DNA of 64,000 bases from Chitinophaga sp. 180180018-3 (GTDB lineage Bacteria > Bacteroidota > Bacteroidia > Chitinophagales > Chitinophagaceae). The notes beneath the pieces were generated by a model. That model saw only the letters and a program-made list of their open reading frames with translations, did not search any database and had not been told where the DNA came from. Made by a program: the position numbers and the translations under genes. Below are positions 52,981-61,550 of this stretch, piece after piece (the first letter of the stretch is position 1; each line of letters starts with the position of its first letter). The DNA lies in the NCBI RefSeq assembly GCF_037893185.1, contig NZ_CP140772.1, forward strand, positions 7,246,001-7,310,000. The letters run 5' to 3'.

Positions 52981-54465
52981 ATGGCTTGTGCCGGATGTGG
53001 TACGGGTGTGGAAGGGAAGCCGTCAGGATGCAAGAGTAATGGAGGATGCAGCACAGGAGGTTGTAACAGACTGAATGTATTTGATTGGCTGTCCAATATT
53101 CCCCTTGGTGATAGCTTAGCACCATTTGACATTATAGAAGTCAGTTTTAACAATGGCAGCCGCAAAGACTTTTTCCGCAATGTTACCAAACAGCTCTTCA
53201 GCAAAGGAGAAATGGTAACGGTGGAAGGGGTTAGTGGGTTTGACGTTGGAACGGTAAGTCTGACCGGCGAACTGGTAAAACTGCAGATGAAAAAAAGACG
53301 TGCAGAAGACACCCCCGAAGTAAAAAAAATTCTTCGTCGTTCTACGCAGGATGATCTCCAGAGAATGAGCGACAATAAGGCCCGCGAAAAAGAGGCGCTT
53401 ATCAGATCAAGAGCACTGGCCCGCAACCTGGGGCTGGAAATGAAATTGGCAGAAGTTGAAATACAGGCTGATGGCCGTAAAGCAACCTTCTTCTATACTG
53501 CAGACGATCGCGTTGATTTCAGGGAACTCATCAAAGTATACGCATCTGAATTCCGTGCAAAGGTGGAAATGCGCCAGATTGGTGCCCGCCAGGAAGCCGG
53601 AAAGGTTGGAGGCATCGGTAGTTGCGGCCGCGAATTATGCTGCTCTACCTGGTTATCCGACTTCAAAAGCGTAAACACTACTGCCGCCAGGTACCAGAAC
53701 CTGTCTATCAACCAGGCAAAATTGTCCGGACAATGCGGCAGGTTAAAATGCTGCCTCAACTATGAGCTGGATACTTACCTGGATGCCCTGAAAGACTTCC
53801 CCGAAGACGCCGACAACCTGGAAACAGCTAATGGCGTTGCTCATCTTCAAAAAAGGGATATCTTCAAATCTCTCATGTGGTATTCTTACGAAGGCAGTAA
53901 CAAACAATACCCGCTCACTATTACAAGGGTTAAAGAGATCCGCCAGCTGAACAAACAGGGTGTCAGACCAGATGACCTGAAACCAGTAGAAGTGGTGACA
54001 GCCAAACCGAAAGAAGCCGACCTGGGCTATGCAGAGGTAGTAGGACTGATCAGTTTGAAATCTCTCGAAAAAACTGCACAGAAACGCAAGCAGAAAGATA
54101 AAGACAAACAAAAGCAACAGAAGGCGGCGGAGCAACAGAAACAGGGCCAGCAAAAAGGTGAACAGCCTAAAGCTGCCAAGCCCGACAATCGTCAACAACC
54201 GCAGAAAACCAGGGAAAACCGCCATCAACGGCACCAGGGGTCTAAACAAGGCAAGGAACAACAGCCTCGCCCTGAACAACCTGCCCGTTCCGAACAGGGC
54301 CAGAAACAGCAACAGCCGCCCCGGCAGCAACAGCCTGGACAACCTGCGCAGCAGGGACAGGCGCAGCCTGGACAGGCACCCCGGCAAGACAGACGTCCTC
54401 CCCGGCACAAACACAAATCAGGAAATAAAAATAATAATCCGGAAAAAGGAGAAAAACAGCCCTAG
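52981..54465 (+). CDS. ricT: RicT/YaaT (PSP1 domain) protein with Cys-rich N-terminus
   Basis: 494 residues from ATG 52981; an in-frame TTG at 52897 is not credible. The N-terminus MACAGCGTGVEGKPSGC is followed by a second Cys group (KSNGGCSTGGC), a likely metal or Fe-S site. The PSP1 core (about 100-300) includes GGIGSCGRELCCSTWL, SGQCGRLKCCLNYEL and FRAKVEMRQIGARQEAG, typical of RicT. In Bacillus RicT forms an Fe-S/FAD complex with RicA and RicF that affects RNA processing. A long Gln/Lys/Pro-rich tail (about 385-494) is disordered. Confidence 0.93.
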   Translation: MACAGCGTGVEGKPSGCKSNGGCSTGGCNRLNVFDWLSNIPLGDSLAPFDIIEVSFNNGSRKDFFRNVTKQLFSKGEMVTVEGVSGFDVGTVSLTGELVKLQMKKRRAEDTPEVKKILRRSTQDDLQRMSDNKAREKEALIRSRALARNLGLEMKLAEVEIQADGRKATFFYTADDRVDFRELIKVYASEFRAKVEMRQIGARQEAGKVGGIGSCGRELCCSTWLSDFKSVNTTAARYQNLSINQAKLSGQCGRLKCCLNYELDTYLDALKDFPEDADNLETANGVAHLQKRDIFKSLMWYSYEGSNKQYPLTITRVKEIRQLNKQGVRPDDLKPVEVVTAKPKEADLGYAEVVGLISLKSLEKTAQKRKQKDKDKQKQQKAAEQQKQGQQKGEQPKAAKPDNRQQPQKTRENRHQRHQGSKQGKEQQPRPEQPARSEQGQKQQQPPRQQQPGQPAQQGQAQPGQAPRQDRRPPRHKHKSGNKNNNPEKGEKQP

Positions 54466-54548
54466 CTGTTAGCTATCGTAATAAAGCAAATGACCGAAGT
54501 GATGATATTATCGCTTCGGTCATTTGCTTTATTACGATAGCTAACAGC
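54465..54548. repeat. Perfect 35-bp inverted repeat (39 bp with inner pairs)
   Basis: 54465-54499 pairs without mismatch with 54514-54548; four further inner pairs (one G-U) leave a 6-nt loop. It overlaps the last base of the ricT stop and lies between ricT and the convergent nucleoid-associated protein gene. The arm ends consist of TTAGCTATCG / GCTGTTAGC, a different family from the AATTAAGAAATAGC repeats. Confidence 0.92.
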
Positions 54549-54700
54549 CAGTATAAGCTAAAATAAAAGGCCGCCCAGACGAGGCAGCCTTTGTTAACAA
54601 TTGGTTTTTGCTTATGAGAAAATTTTGAATATTTTTTTACCCTCCCGTCACAAAATCAACCACACAGGCGCCCCTTCCGGGCTTAAACGAATCCAGGATC

Positions 54701-55753
54701 TCAGGATTCGTTTTCAAACATAAGTTTATAGTAATTCATGTTAGTAGCTTCATCAAACCCACGTTCTATCATTTCACGATTACCATGAATATACACATGA
54801 AAATTCCGGTCCAGTTTCAAAATGCTTTTGAATACTTTCTGCTGTTTCTTCACAGCAGGTGCTGATATTTCAAATTCATCAGGAATATCTTGCTGAAAAT
54901 GGCTGGCATATTCATTCCTATACTCTTTAAACGATGCGATAGCATCCGGATGGCCCAGTACCTCATTAGCAAAATCGTCCATCTGAAACTGCTCTTTTTC
55001 TTTGAAATACGTGGCTGATTTATTCAGCAGATCAACCTGATCTACCCGGCTCATCTCATATTCTGCAGGAAGTTTATTGTGAATGAACTGCCTGCACATG
55101 TCCACTGCTGTTTCTGTTTGCAGGTAACTATCTTCCCTGCGTTGTACCTGAAGAAAGGCATCTTTCCAATATACAGCTTCGGCCTGCTTACCATTACTGT
55201 CTACAATACTTACTTTATATCCTTCTGACTCTTCGGTGTTAAATACCAGACATCCTTTGTCCAGTTTGTTGATATTGATACCATCTTCGTAATTAACCTG
55301 GTAATTTTCATCCGCCAGGAATACCTTCAGGTATGTATCCCGGTTTTCCGATTTAAAGATACCGATGGCTTCTACATCTTCCCCATCTACATGACATTTG
55401 CTAAAGTAGGCTATATAAAGCTCTCCCCCTTTTATTTTGGGATGGGTGGAGTGTTTATACAGATGCCTGGCAATATTTACTGATTGCTCCTGGAACTCAT
55501 CCCTGTCAGTAAATATACGTCGACAATATTGAAAAATTTCATTCAATTGTAAATCTGCATCATGACGAAACCGAAAATATTCGGCAGTATTAGCAAAAGG
55601 CTGAATAAAATATGTAACCAATAACTGGCTGATCGTTTCATCCTCCAGCTGCAAAGGCGCTTTGGAACACAGCAGGGCCTCATCGTTAGAGGAATTGCCT
55701 ACCTTGTGAATCGTTAAATGCGCCAGATCTTTAAACTCCGAAACATGGATCAT
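54701..55753 (-). CDS. Nucleoid-associated protein, NdpA/YejK family
   Basis: A 350-residue protein with the NA37/YejK pattern: FKDLAHLTIHKVGN at the start, LYIAYFSKCHVDGEDVEAIG and IFKSENRDTYLKV in the middle, and NFHVYIHGNREMIERGFDEA near the end. In gammaproteobacteria YejK binds the nucleoid and topoisomerase IV. The ATG at 55753 lies only 5 nt after a -7 element. It is convergent with ricT. Confidence 0.85.
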   Translation of the reverse strand: MIHVSEFKDLAHLTIHKVGNSSNDEALLCSKAPLQLEDETISQLLVTYFIQPFANTAEYFRFRHDADLQLNEIFQYCRRIFTDRDEFQEQSVNIARHLYKHSTHPKIKGGELYIAYFSKCHVDGEDVEAIGIFKSENRDTYLKVFLADENYQVNYEDGININKLDKGCLVFNTEESEGYKVSIVDSNGKQAEAVYWKDAFLQVQRREDSYLQTETAVDMCRQFIHNKLPAEYEMSRVDQVDLLNKSATYFKEKEQFQMDDFANEVLGHPDAIASFKEYRNEYASHFQQDIPDEFEISAPAVKKQQKVFKSILKLDRNFHVYIHGNREMIERGFDEATNMNYYKLMFENES

Positions 55754-55758
55754 GGGCG

Positions 55759-55766
55759 CAAAATTA
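55759..55766 (-). promoter_or_regulatory. -7 element directly before the NdpA-like gene
   Basis: The minus strand reads TAATTTTG, ending 5 nt before the ATG. A transcript from it would begin at or within a few bases of the start codon (leaderless). Confidence 0.45.
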
Positions 55767-55906
55767 ATAAATTAGTTGACAGCCAGAAGGGGCATATTAA
55801 CCGGTAATTATTTCTTGATAATTTAATTACATATCTGTATTTCACCAGTCCAAAATTAAATTTTCTTAAATAGTTATTTAACTTAAAGCTCCAAAAAAAG
55901 TGGAAC

Positions 55907-56806
55907 ATGAAAAAGCATTTATACCTGCTGTTAATAGCCGGTGGATATAGCCTGTCGCTGACAGCTCAGCACAAAGCAGCTGAAAGGCCACTATATGAAG
56001 CCCGGGATCTTACCGCCGAGCATACCTTCTCTTCTAATATTGAAGGACCCAACTTTGACAAATCGGGTAATTTTTACGTGGTAAATTTTCAGAAAGATGG
56101 CACTGTAGGGAAGATCAACACACGAACCGGTGCCGGAGAAATATTTGTGACCCTGCCGGATAGCAGCGTGGCAAATGGCGTGCACTTCAACAGCAAAGGG
56201 AACATGTTCCTGCCCGATTTTATCCGTCATAATGTGCTGATGATCGACATGCACACCAAAAAGGTCAGTGTATATGTCCACTCCGATCAGTTCAACCAAC
56301 CTAATGATCTGTGCATCAACAGCCGTGATCAGATCTATGCAACAGACCCTAAATGGGCCAACAATACCGGGCAGCTATGGCGCATTGATGCCAACCGCAA
56401 ACCGGTGCTACTGGAAGCCAATATGGGTACCACTAATGGCATAGAACTCAGTCCGGATGAAAAAAACCTGTATGTGAACGAAAGTTTTCAGCGCAAAGTC
56501 TGGAAATATGATGTGGACAAAGCGGGTAACATCTCCCATAAAACCCTGTTCGCCAGCTTCCCTGACTATGGCTTCGACGGCATGAAATGCGACAAAGCCG
56601 GGAATCTGTATATCGCACGCTGGGGAAAAGGAGTGATTGCGGTAATGTCGCCACAGGGGAAACTGATCCGGGAAATTCCGCTCAAAGGTAAACAATGCAG
56701 TAACCTGGTATTTGGTGACAACGATGGTAAAACCCTGTATGTAACGCTACAGGACCGGAAATGCGTGGAAACGGTGAGGGTGGATATTCCGGGGAGGAAG
56801 TTTTAG
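55907..56806 (+). CDS. Exported SMP-30/gluconolactonase/LRE-family beta-propeller
   Basis: A 299-residue protein with a signal peptide ending near LSLTAQ. It has the SMP-30 repeat pattern: FDKSGNFYVVNFQKDGTVGK, NGVHFNSKGNMFLPDFIRHN, NGIELSPDEKNLYVNESFQR, and FDGMKCDKAGNLYIARWGKG. Acidic and Asn residues in these loops bind a divalent metal. The family hydrolyses sugar lactones or related esters. It is convergent with the polysaccharide-utilisation genes and may act on their products, but that is inference. Confidence 0.85.
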   Translation: MKKHLYLLLIAGGYSLSLTAQHKAAERPLYEARDLTAEHTFSSNIEGPNFDKSGNFYVVNFQKDGTVGKINTRTGAGEIFVTLPDSSVANGVHFNSKGNMFLPDFIRHNVLMIDMHTKKVSVYVHSDQFNQPNDLCINSRDQIYATDPKWANNTGQLWRIDANRKPVLLEANMGTTNGIELSPDEKNLYVNESFQRKVWKYDVDKAGNISHKTLFASFPDYGFDGMKCDKAGNLYIARWGKGVIAVMSPQGKLIREIPLKGKQCSNLVFGDNDGKTLYVTLQDRKCVETVRVDIPGRKF

Positions 56807-56896
56807 AGAATATAGAATTAAGAAATAGCGCGAAGACCTTAGCAATTGATAATAATTTGCTAAGGTCTTCGCGCTATTTCTTAATTCTATATTCTC
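56806..56896. repeat. Perfect 40-bp intergenic inverted repeat
   Basis: 56806-56845 pairs without any mismatch with 56857-56896, with an 11-nt loop. It begins on the last base of the SMP-30 stop codon and ends 11 nt before the stop of the DUF6067 gene. It shares AATTAAGAAATAGC and CGAAGA with the repeat at 42840. It is likely a bidirectional terminator. Confidence 0.93.
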
Positions 56897-56907
56897 AATT
56901 CGTCATT

Positions 56908-59900
56908 CTACCTGATGATCAGCATCCAGCCTTTATTTTTAGCAACCGGGATTTCAGCATTTTTATCGAATACCTGTCCTTTCTGGAAATTACGTATATC
57001 CGGTGCAGTTATAACAGCCTTTGCAGGGTCGATGCCCAGGGCTTTCCAGTCGATATTCAATTTGATAGTTGTATCTTCTTTGGCCCAGCTGGCAATGGAT
57101 ACAAGCACGGCGCCATTTTTTCTGTAGATGGTGGCTGGTACCGCCGGGTTATTGGTCTTAACCGGATTATTTTCCACCCAGTATCCGATCATGCCGGAGC
57201 CTTGTATACCGAAATCGTCCCAAACTTTCCAGATAGGTCGGGGATCTGAAGTGGCAGTCCATGGCATACGGTTGGTCATCCCATACACCATGCCTCTCCA
57301 TTGATTCCCGCCATCCTGCAGCATTTCGCCCATCAGGCCGAAAGGAATACCACTTACTTCAGTAAGGAAGAAATCCGGGCTGTTGTTCTCATAATCAAAG
57401 TATTCCCCGAACCAAAGCCTGTTCAGGTAAGGAAAATGCTCCATATACAGCACCGCGCTGTTAATAAATCCGTCCGATTTATTGTATTGATTAGCAGAAT
57501 GCAGGTCAATAATACCAGGATGATTATCGCGTGTCAGCACGCGTTTCACCCGTTTCATTGTTATCCGGTCAAATGCCACATCGTCCAGGTAGATACCGTC
57601 GATACCTACGTTCTGAACCAGCCAGTTCATGCCCTCCACGTAGTAGTTATGCCAGCGATTCATGCCGCTGTTGATAATGGCCGCATCTTTGAATTCCGGT
57701 ACAAACCAGGCTGCAATATAATCCTTGCCGACATGTTCCTGTAACCAGGAGAAGCCTCCTCCTTTGCCCGGGCTGTATACTTCATGTCCGAGACTTCGCA
57801 GCGGGAAGGTTTCCCATGCATGGTTCGACAGCTCCCTTACCGTATTGTATATCTTCACACGAAGCCCTTTGCTGTGGGCGTCGTCGATATATTCCTTCAT
57901 TTTCTTCCATTCGATGAATGGATAGTTAATCCAGGGATTGATATCAGTACCATGATGAATATTCACGATGGTGGCACCTTTGGCCCGGATGCTGTCGAGG
58001 TTGTCGTATTTGTGATAGAAGCGGGTCGCCCACTGGAAGTCGGTGTTGATGGGGTGGAACGGCGTAATGATAAGGTGAAAATTGTAATACAGCACATCGC
58101 CTTTGTGCATGATACGCTCGCCACTATAGCTGTTCACAAGGATCGCTTTGCCCTTCTCTCCTATGGTGATACCGCCTTTATTATCATTCCCCCAGGATAC
58201 AGGTAACAGCAATGGTTTCTGCAGATAGAAATTGGTATTCAACGGGCGTACGTAATGCTCATCGCGAAGATTGAACTGTATCCCGGCATTTACATCTCCT
58301 ATCCAGGCGCCATCCTGATTTTTGTGTTGCACATCCCATTTCCAGTCGATCTTCTCAGGACGCAGACCGCCCTTCTGATTCAGGCCCATCATGTATTTGG
58401 CGGCATCTTTCTCGAAGGGCAAATGCATGGTAATCTCTTTCAGGGCAACATCTTCCTGTGCTGTCACTTTCACGATGTAGTCTATAAAGCCATCCGCTTC
58501 GATAGACGCCGTGATATCCATTTGCAGACCAGTGGTGGTGTTGGTAGCCTTCCAGCTGATCTTTCCCGGTTCTTTCGAGATCACCTCCCAGCCGCTGTTT
58601 TTCCAGGAAAGGTCTTTTCCGCTGGCGGCCGATGTGAAATGAAAGTGTACCGGTTCTGTAAAAATATTCTTTGGATGATCAGCCAGGCTCGTCATTTCAG
58701 GTGTGAAGAAGGTCTGGATCTGCGCCGGAAGCCCATCTTTAGCGATGCCTATTTTGCGTCCGAGCAAGCTGATCACGCTGTCTTTCATTTCCAGCGGTGT
58801 ATATGGTGCAATAACCGAATTATCCTGTGCCAGCGTAGAATTAAGCCATTTCAGCCTGGTTTGCTTCCAGGGTTCATTAAATCCGCTGTTTACAGCCAGT
58901 TTATCCGTTACGGTTAGTGTCAGCTCAACAGGTGTTGAACGCATGCCCGGCGCCGATATGGTCGCTTTTCCTTTGTAAGTTCCAGCCACGGTACCAGCGG
59001 GTACATCAATCCCGCACCACATTGCCTGTACTTTTCCCTCCGGAATATCCACCGTAGCGGTAAAAGGCTGTGCATCATAGGTGGTTCCGGTGGTATTAAT
59101 GCACGAAATGCTGTTGGCTGGAATCATTTTCCCGTTGGCGGCTTTAAGGTCAGAGAAAGCAATTTTTACATCTCTCATTTCCTTTCTTGTATATATGCCC
59201 AGTTGAAAAGCATAGTATTCTCCCCTGTTGGCCTGTCCGGAAAATGCCTGTGAGGGGCCTTTCTTTATCCAGCGCTGGGGCAGGTCGTCCGTCATTCTGA
59301 TGGGAAATTGCCTGTCTTCCGGAAACACCAGATATTCCGGTCCTTTGTGTGTTTCATTCAGGTGCTTTAATTCAGCTGCGGTGGCAATCACTTCCATAGG
59401 ATAGAAGGTGTTGAAGGAATCTATGGCCTCTATCTCCTTAACAGTGGTATTGGGTTTCATACCTGTAGGGATGGTCTGCAGCCAGCTGTCGCTGGCGGTA
59501 TTTTCCGGGCTCAGGTATACTCCTTTGGGGTAGTTATTGCGGCCTTCGTTTTTTGAAGGAAGATAGTAGATGTAATAATCACCTTTCCCTGAAACAGGCT
59601 CGAAACAGATATCTCCCTGTTCCCGGGTGGCTGTCACTGTTTTTACGTTCAGTACTTTCCCGCCTGTTTTCGCATCCTGAACAATGATGCGTTTTAATTC
59701 CGGCTGTTCATCGCGCCGGCGCCAGGGGACTACAACACGGGCTACCTTGCCGGTACCGCTGAAAGCAACTACTGCCCTGTGATTACCCAGAGAATCTGCA
59801 TTCCAGGTATGGTTACCGGACGTGTATTTCAGCTCCTGGGCATTGACGGCAGTTATGATGCCGAAAGCCCATCCTGCCAGCAGTAATCCTCTCTTTAAGG

Positions 59901-59928
59901 AACGGCGATGATGGTTGATTTGATACAT
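56908..59928 (-). CDS. DUF6067 (GH123-like) glycoside hydrolase, exported
   Basis: A 1006-residue secreted protein (signal peptide about residues 1-31, ending NAQE). Beta-sandwich domains occupy the first half, with sugar-binding-like GTYKGKATISAPGMRSTPVE. A TIM-barrel-like region (about 640-900) carries IVNIHHGTDINPWINYPFIE and GIDGIYLDDVAFDR, whose Asp pair is a candidate catalytic or substrate-binding site. The pattern fits DUF6067 proteins related to GH123. It lies immediately downstream of susD but behind a terminator. The glycan substrate is unknown. Confidence 0.75.
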   Translation of the reverse strand: MYQINHHRRSLKRGLLLAGWAFGIITAVNAQELKYTSGNHTWNADSLGNHRAVVAFSGTGKVARVVVPWRRRDEQPELKRIIVQDAKTGGKVLNVKTVTATREQGDICFEPVSGKGDYYIYYLPSKNEGRNNYPKGVYLSPENTASDSWLQTIPTGMKPNTTVKEIEAIDSFNTFYPMEVIATAAELKHLNETHKGPEYLVFPEDRQFPIRMTDDLPQRWIKKGPSQAFSGQANRGEYYAFQLGIYTRKEMRDVKIAFSDLKAANGKMIPANSISCINTTGTTYDAQPFTATVDIPEGKVQAMWCGIDVPAGTVAGTYKGKATISAPGMRSTPVELTLTVTDKLAVNSGFNEPWKQTRLKWLNSTLAQDNSVIAPYTPLEMKDSVISLLGRKIGIAKDGLPAQIQTFFTPEMTSLADHPKNIFTEPVHFHFTSAASGKDLSWKNSGWEVISKEPGKISWKATNTTTGLQMDITASIEADGFIDYIVKVTAQEDVALKEITMHLPFEKDAAKYMMGLNQKGGLRPEKIDWKWDVQHKNQDGAWIGDVNAGIQFNLRDEHYVRPLNTNFYLQKPLLLPVSWGNDNKGGITIGEKGKAILVNSYSGERIMHKGDVLYYNFHLIITPFHPINTDFQWATRFYHKYDNLDSIRAKGATIVNIHHGTDINPWINYPFIEWKKMKEYIDDAHSKGLRVKIYNTVRELSNHAWETFPLRSLGHEVYSPGKGGGFSWLQEHVGKDYIAAWFVPEFKDAAIINSGMNRWHNYYVEGMNWLVQNVGIDGIYLDDVAFDRITMKRVKRVLTRDNHPGIIDLHSANQYNKSDGFINSAVLYMEHFPYLNRLWFGEYFDYENNSPDFFLTEVSGIPFGLMGEMLQDGGNQWRGMVYGMTNRMPWTATSDPRPIWKVWDDFGIQGSGMIGYWVENNPVKTNNPAVPATIYRKNGAVLVSIASWAKEDTTIKLNIDWKALGIDPAKAVITAPDIRNFQKGQVFDKNAEIPVAKNKGWMLIIR

Positions 59929-60009
59929 GAAGAATAATGTTTTTTAATGTTCACCGGTCATAAATTTACTACTGTTGTATTTTCTTTTCCGGAATATTTT
60001 ATAAAAGCG

Positions 60010-60032
60010 AAAGCCCCGTTTTACGGGGCTTT
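60010..60032 (-). terminator. Terminator after susD
   Basis: AAAGCCCCGT (60010-60019) pairs perfectly with ACGGGGCTTT (60023-60032) with a 3-nt loop; on the minus strand it is followed by CGCTTTTAT. It lies 12 nt after the susD stop and separates susCD from the DUF6067 gene. Confidence 0.82.
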
Positions 60033-60044
60033 GCCAGGTTATTA

Positions 60045-61529
60045 TCATTGAATCGGATTTTGTACCAGATTGGGATCCAATATGATCTCCTGTTCTGGTA
60101 TAAAGTGTACCACGCGGGCATCCGTATAGGAAATGGTTTGCGGATTGGTTTGTACTCCGGGATAGTTCCTGTAAACATTGCGATTGTTACGGAACAGATC
60201 AAAAACACGATGCGTTTCAAAAGCCAGCTCCAGACGGCGTTCATCCAGTACTACGTCCAGCACGGAAGGATAACCATGCAGGTCACTCAGGGAGTTGAAC
60301 AGGGCGTTTCCGCTAAGGCCGGCTCTTCTGCGGATGATGTTCACATCATCGAGGGCTGCCTGTGCATTACCCATTTTGGCATTGGCTTCTGCCCGGATCA
60401 GGTACATTTCGGCGAGGCGCAGTACTACCGGAGAACTGAGGGTAGGCACATTATCCTGGTTAGAGTATTTCAGGATGTACCATTTCTTCACACCATTGCG
60501 GTTCGCCATCACTTTCTGGCCTGCATTATCCACGGAATCTTTGCCATACTGATCTTTCAGATAAACCGGTTGTACGAAGGCATTACGCGCATCTTCCGGA
60601 TGCTGTTTCAACAGCGCGAGATAGGATTCTGAAGCATATATTTCACCGTATCCCATACCGCCGGGCGACATATAATACATAGACCCGATAGCGCCCCAGG
60701 TACGATCATCCTGCAGTGTGTGGTGAATGGCGAAAATGGTCTCCTTATTGCTTTCATTGTTCCGGGTGTAATAGGCCGGCAGATCTGAAGTAGGAACAAG
60801 GCTGTACCGGTCGGAACGGATCACAGAATCAGCGTAGATAGCAGCAGAATCATTCCTTCCCATGTACAGGTATGTTCTTGCCAGCAGGGCCATGGCAGCG
60901 CTTTTGGTGGCATAGCTGCTAGTGTTGGAATTATCCATCAGATCCTTTCCCTTCTTCAGGTCGGCAATGATCTGTGCATATACTTCCTTTACCGTATTAC
61001 GTTTAGGCAATGCCGTTACATCGAACTTTGTGATCACCGGAACGCCTGGATTTGTTTCAGGGCTCTGGCTGTAAGGGCGGCCAAAAGTACGTACCAGCGA
61101 AAAATGTGCAAAAGCGCGGATGAACAGGTTTTCACCGATCATTTCATTTACCGCTGCCGACCTGCCTTCCGGCATTACTTGCAGCAGCATGTTACAGCCG
61201 TTAATCGCTTTATATGCCATGCGCCACAGCTGTAGTGCATTTCCCTGGTTGGTCAGATGGCCGTATGTATAAGAAAAATACAATGGATCAGTAGTGGCGC
61301 CGCTTAAAGCAATGTCGTCACTGGGGAATTCTCCCATCTGGAAATAGTTACGGGTAAAATCTGCATTTTTCAGCAAGGCATAATTACCCACTGTTGCGGC
61401 TGGCCATTTGGTTTCATCTTTCAGGATCTTATCATCCGGAATAGCGCTGTACGGCTCTTTTTTGAGTGAACAGGAAGATGCTGCTGACAACAGTAACAGT
61501 CCTGCTATATATTTAGACATGTGTTTCAT
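60045..61529 (-). CDS. SusD/RagB-family nutrient-binding lipoprotein
   Basis: About 494 residues from ATG 61529 (ATG 61535 is also possible). The lipobox is SAASSC. TPR-like helices frame a SusD core: MKAIN-type YKAINGCNMLLQVM, VRTFGRPYSQSPETNPGVPV, YATKSAAMALLARTYLYMGR, and the C-terminal RLAEMYLIRAEANAKMGNAQ and DERRLELAFETHRVFDLFRN. It covers the SusC channel at the cell surface and binds glycan. It follows the susC gene by about 20 nt. Confidence 0.95.
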   Translation of the reverse strand: MKHMSKYIAGLLLLSAASSCSLKKEPYSAIPDDKILKDETKWPAATVGNYALLKNADFTRNYFQMGEFPSDDIALSGATTDPLYFSYTYGHLTNQGNALQLWRMAYKAINGCNMLLQVMPEGRSAAVNEMIGENLFIRAFAHFSLVRTFGRPYSQSPETNPGVPVITKFDVTALPKRNTVKEVYAQIIADLKKGKDLMDNSNTSSYATKSAAMALLARTYLYMGRNDSAAIYADSVIRSDRYSLVPTSDLPAYYTRNNESNKETIFAIHHTLQDDRTWGAIGSMYYMSPGGMGYGEIYASESYLALLKQHPEDARNAFVQPVYLKDQYGKDSVDNAGQKVMANRNGVKKWYILKYSNQDNVPTLSSPVVLRLAEMYLIRAEANAKMGNAQAALDDVNIIRRRAGLSGNALFNSLSDLHGYPSVLDVVLDERRLELAFETHRVFDLFRNNRNVYRNYPGVQTNPQTISYTDARVVHFIPEQEIILDPNLVQNPIQ

Positions 61530-61550
61530 GATCATCACTTTTTGCTCCTG

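Noticed and set aside
53743..54414. Minus-strand Leu/Arg-rich frame opposite the ricT tail
   Set aside because: Complement of the Gln/Lys/Pro-rich low-complexity tail; no start context and no family.
53981..54420. Repeated CAGCAACAG-like words resembling a short-unit array
   Set aside because: They are codon-level repeats of the Gln-rich ricT tail, with no spacer structure; not a CRISPR array.
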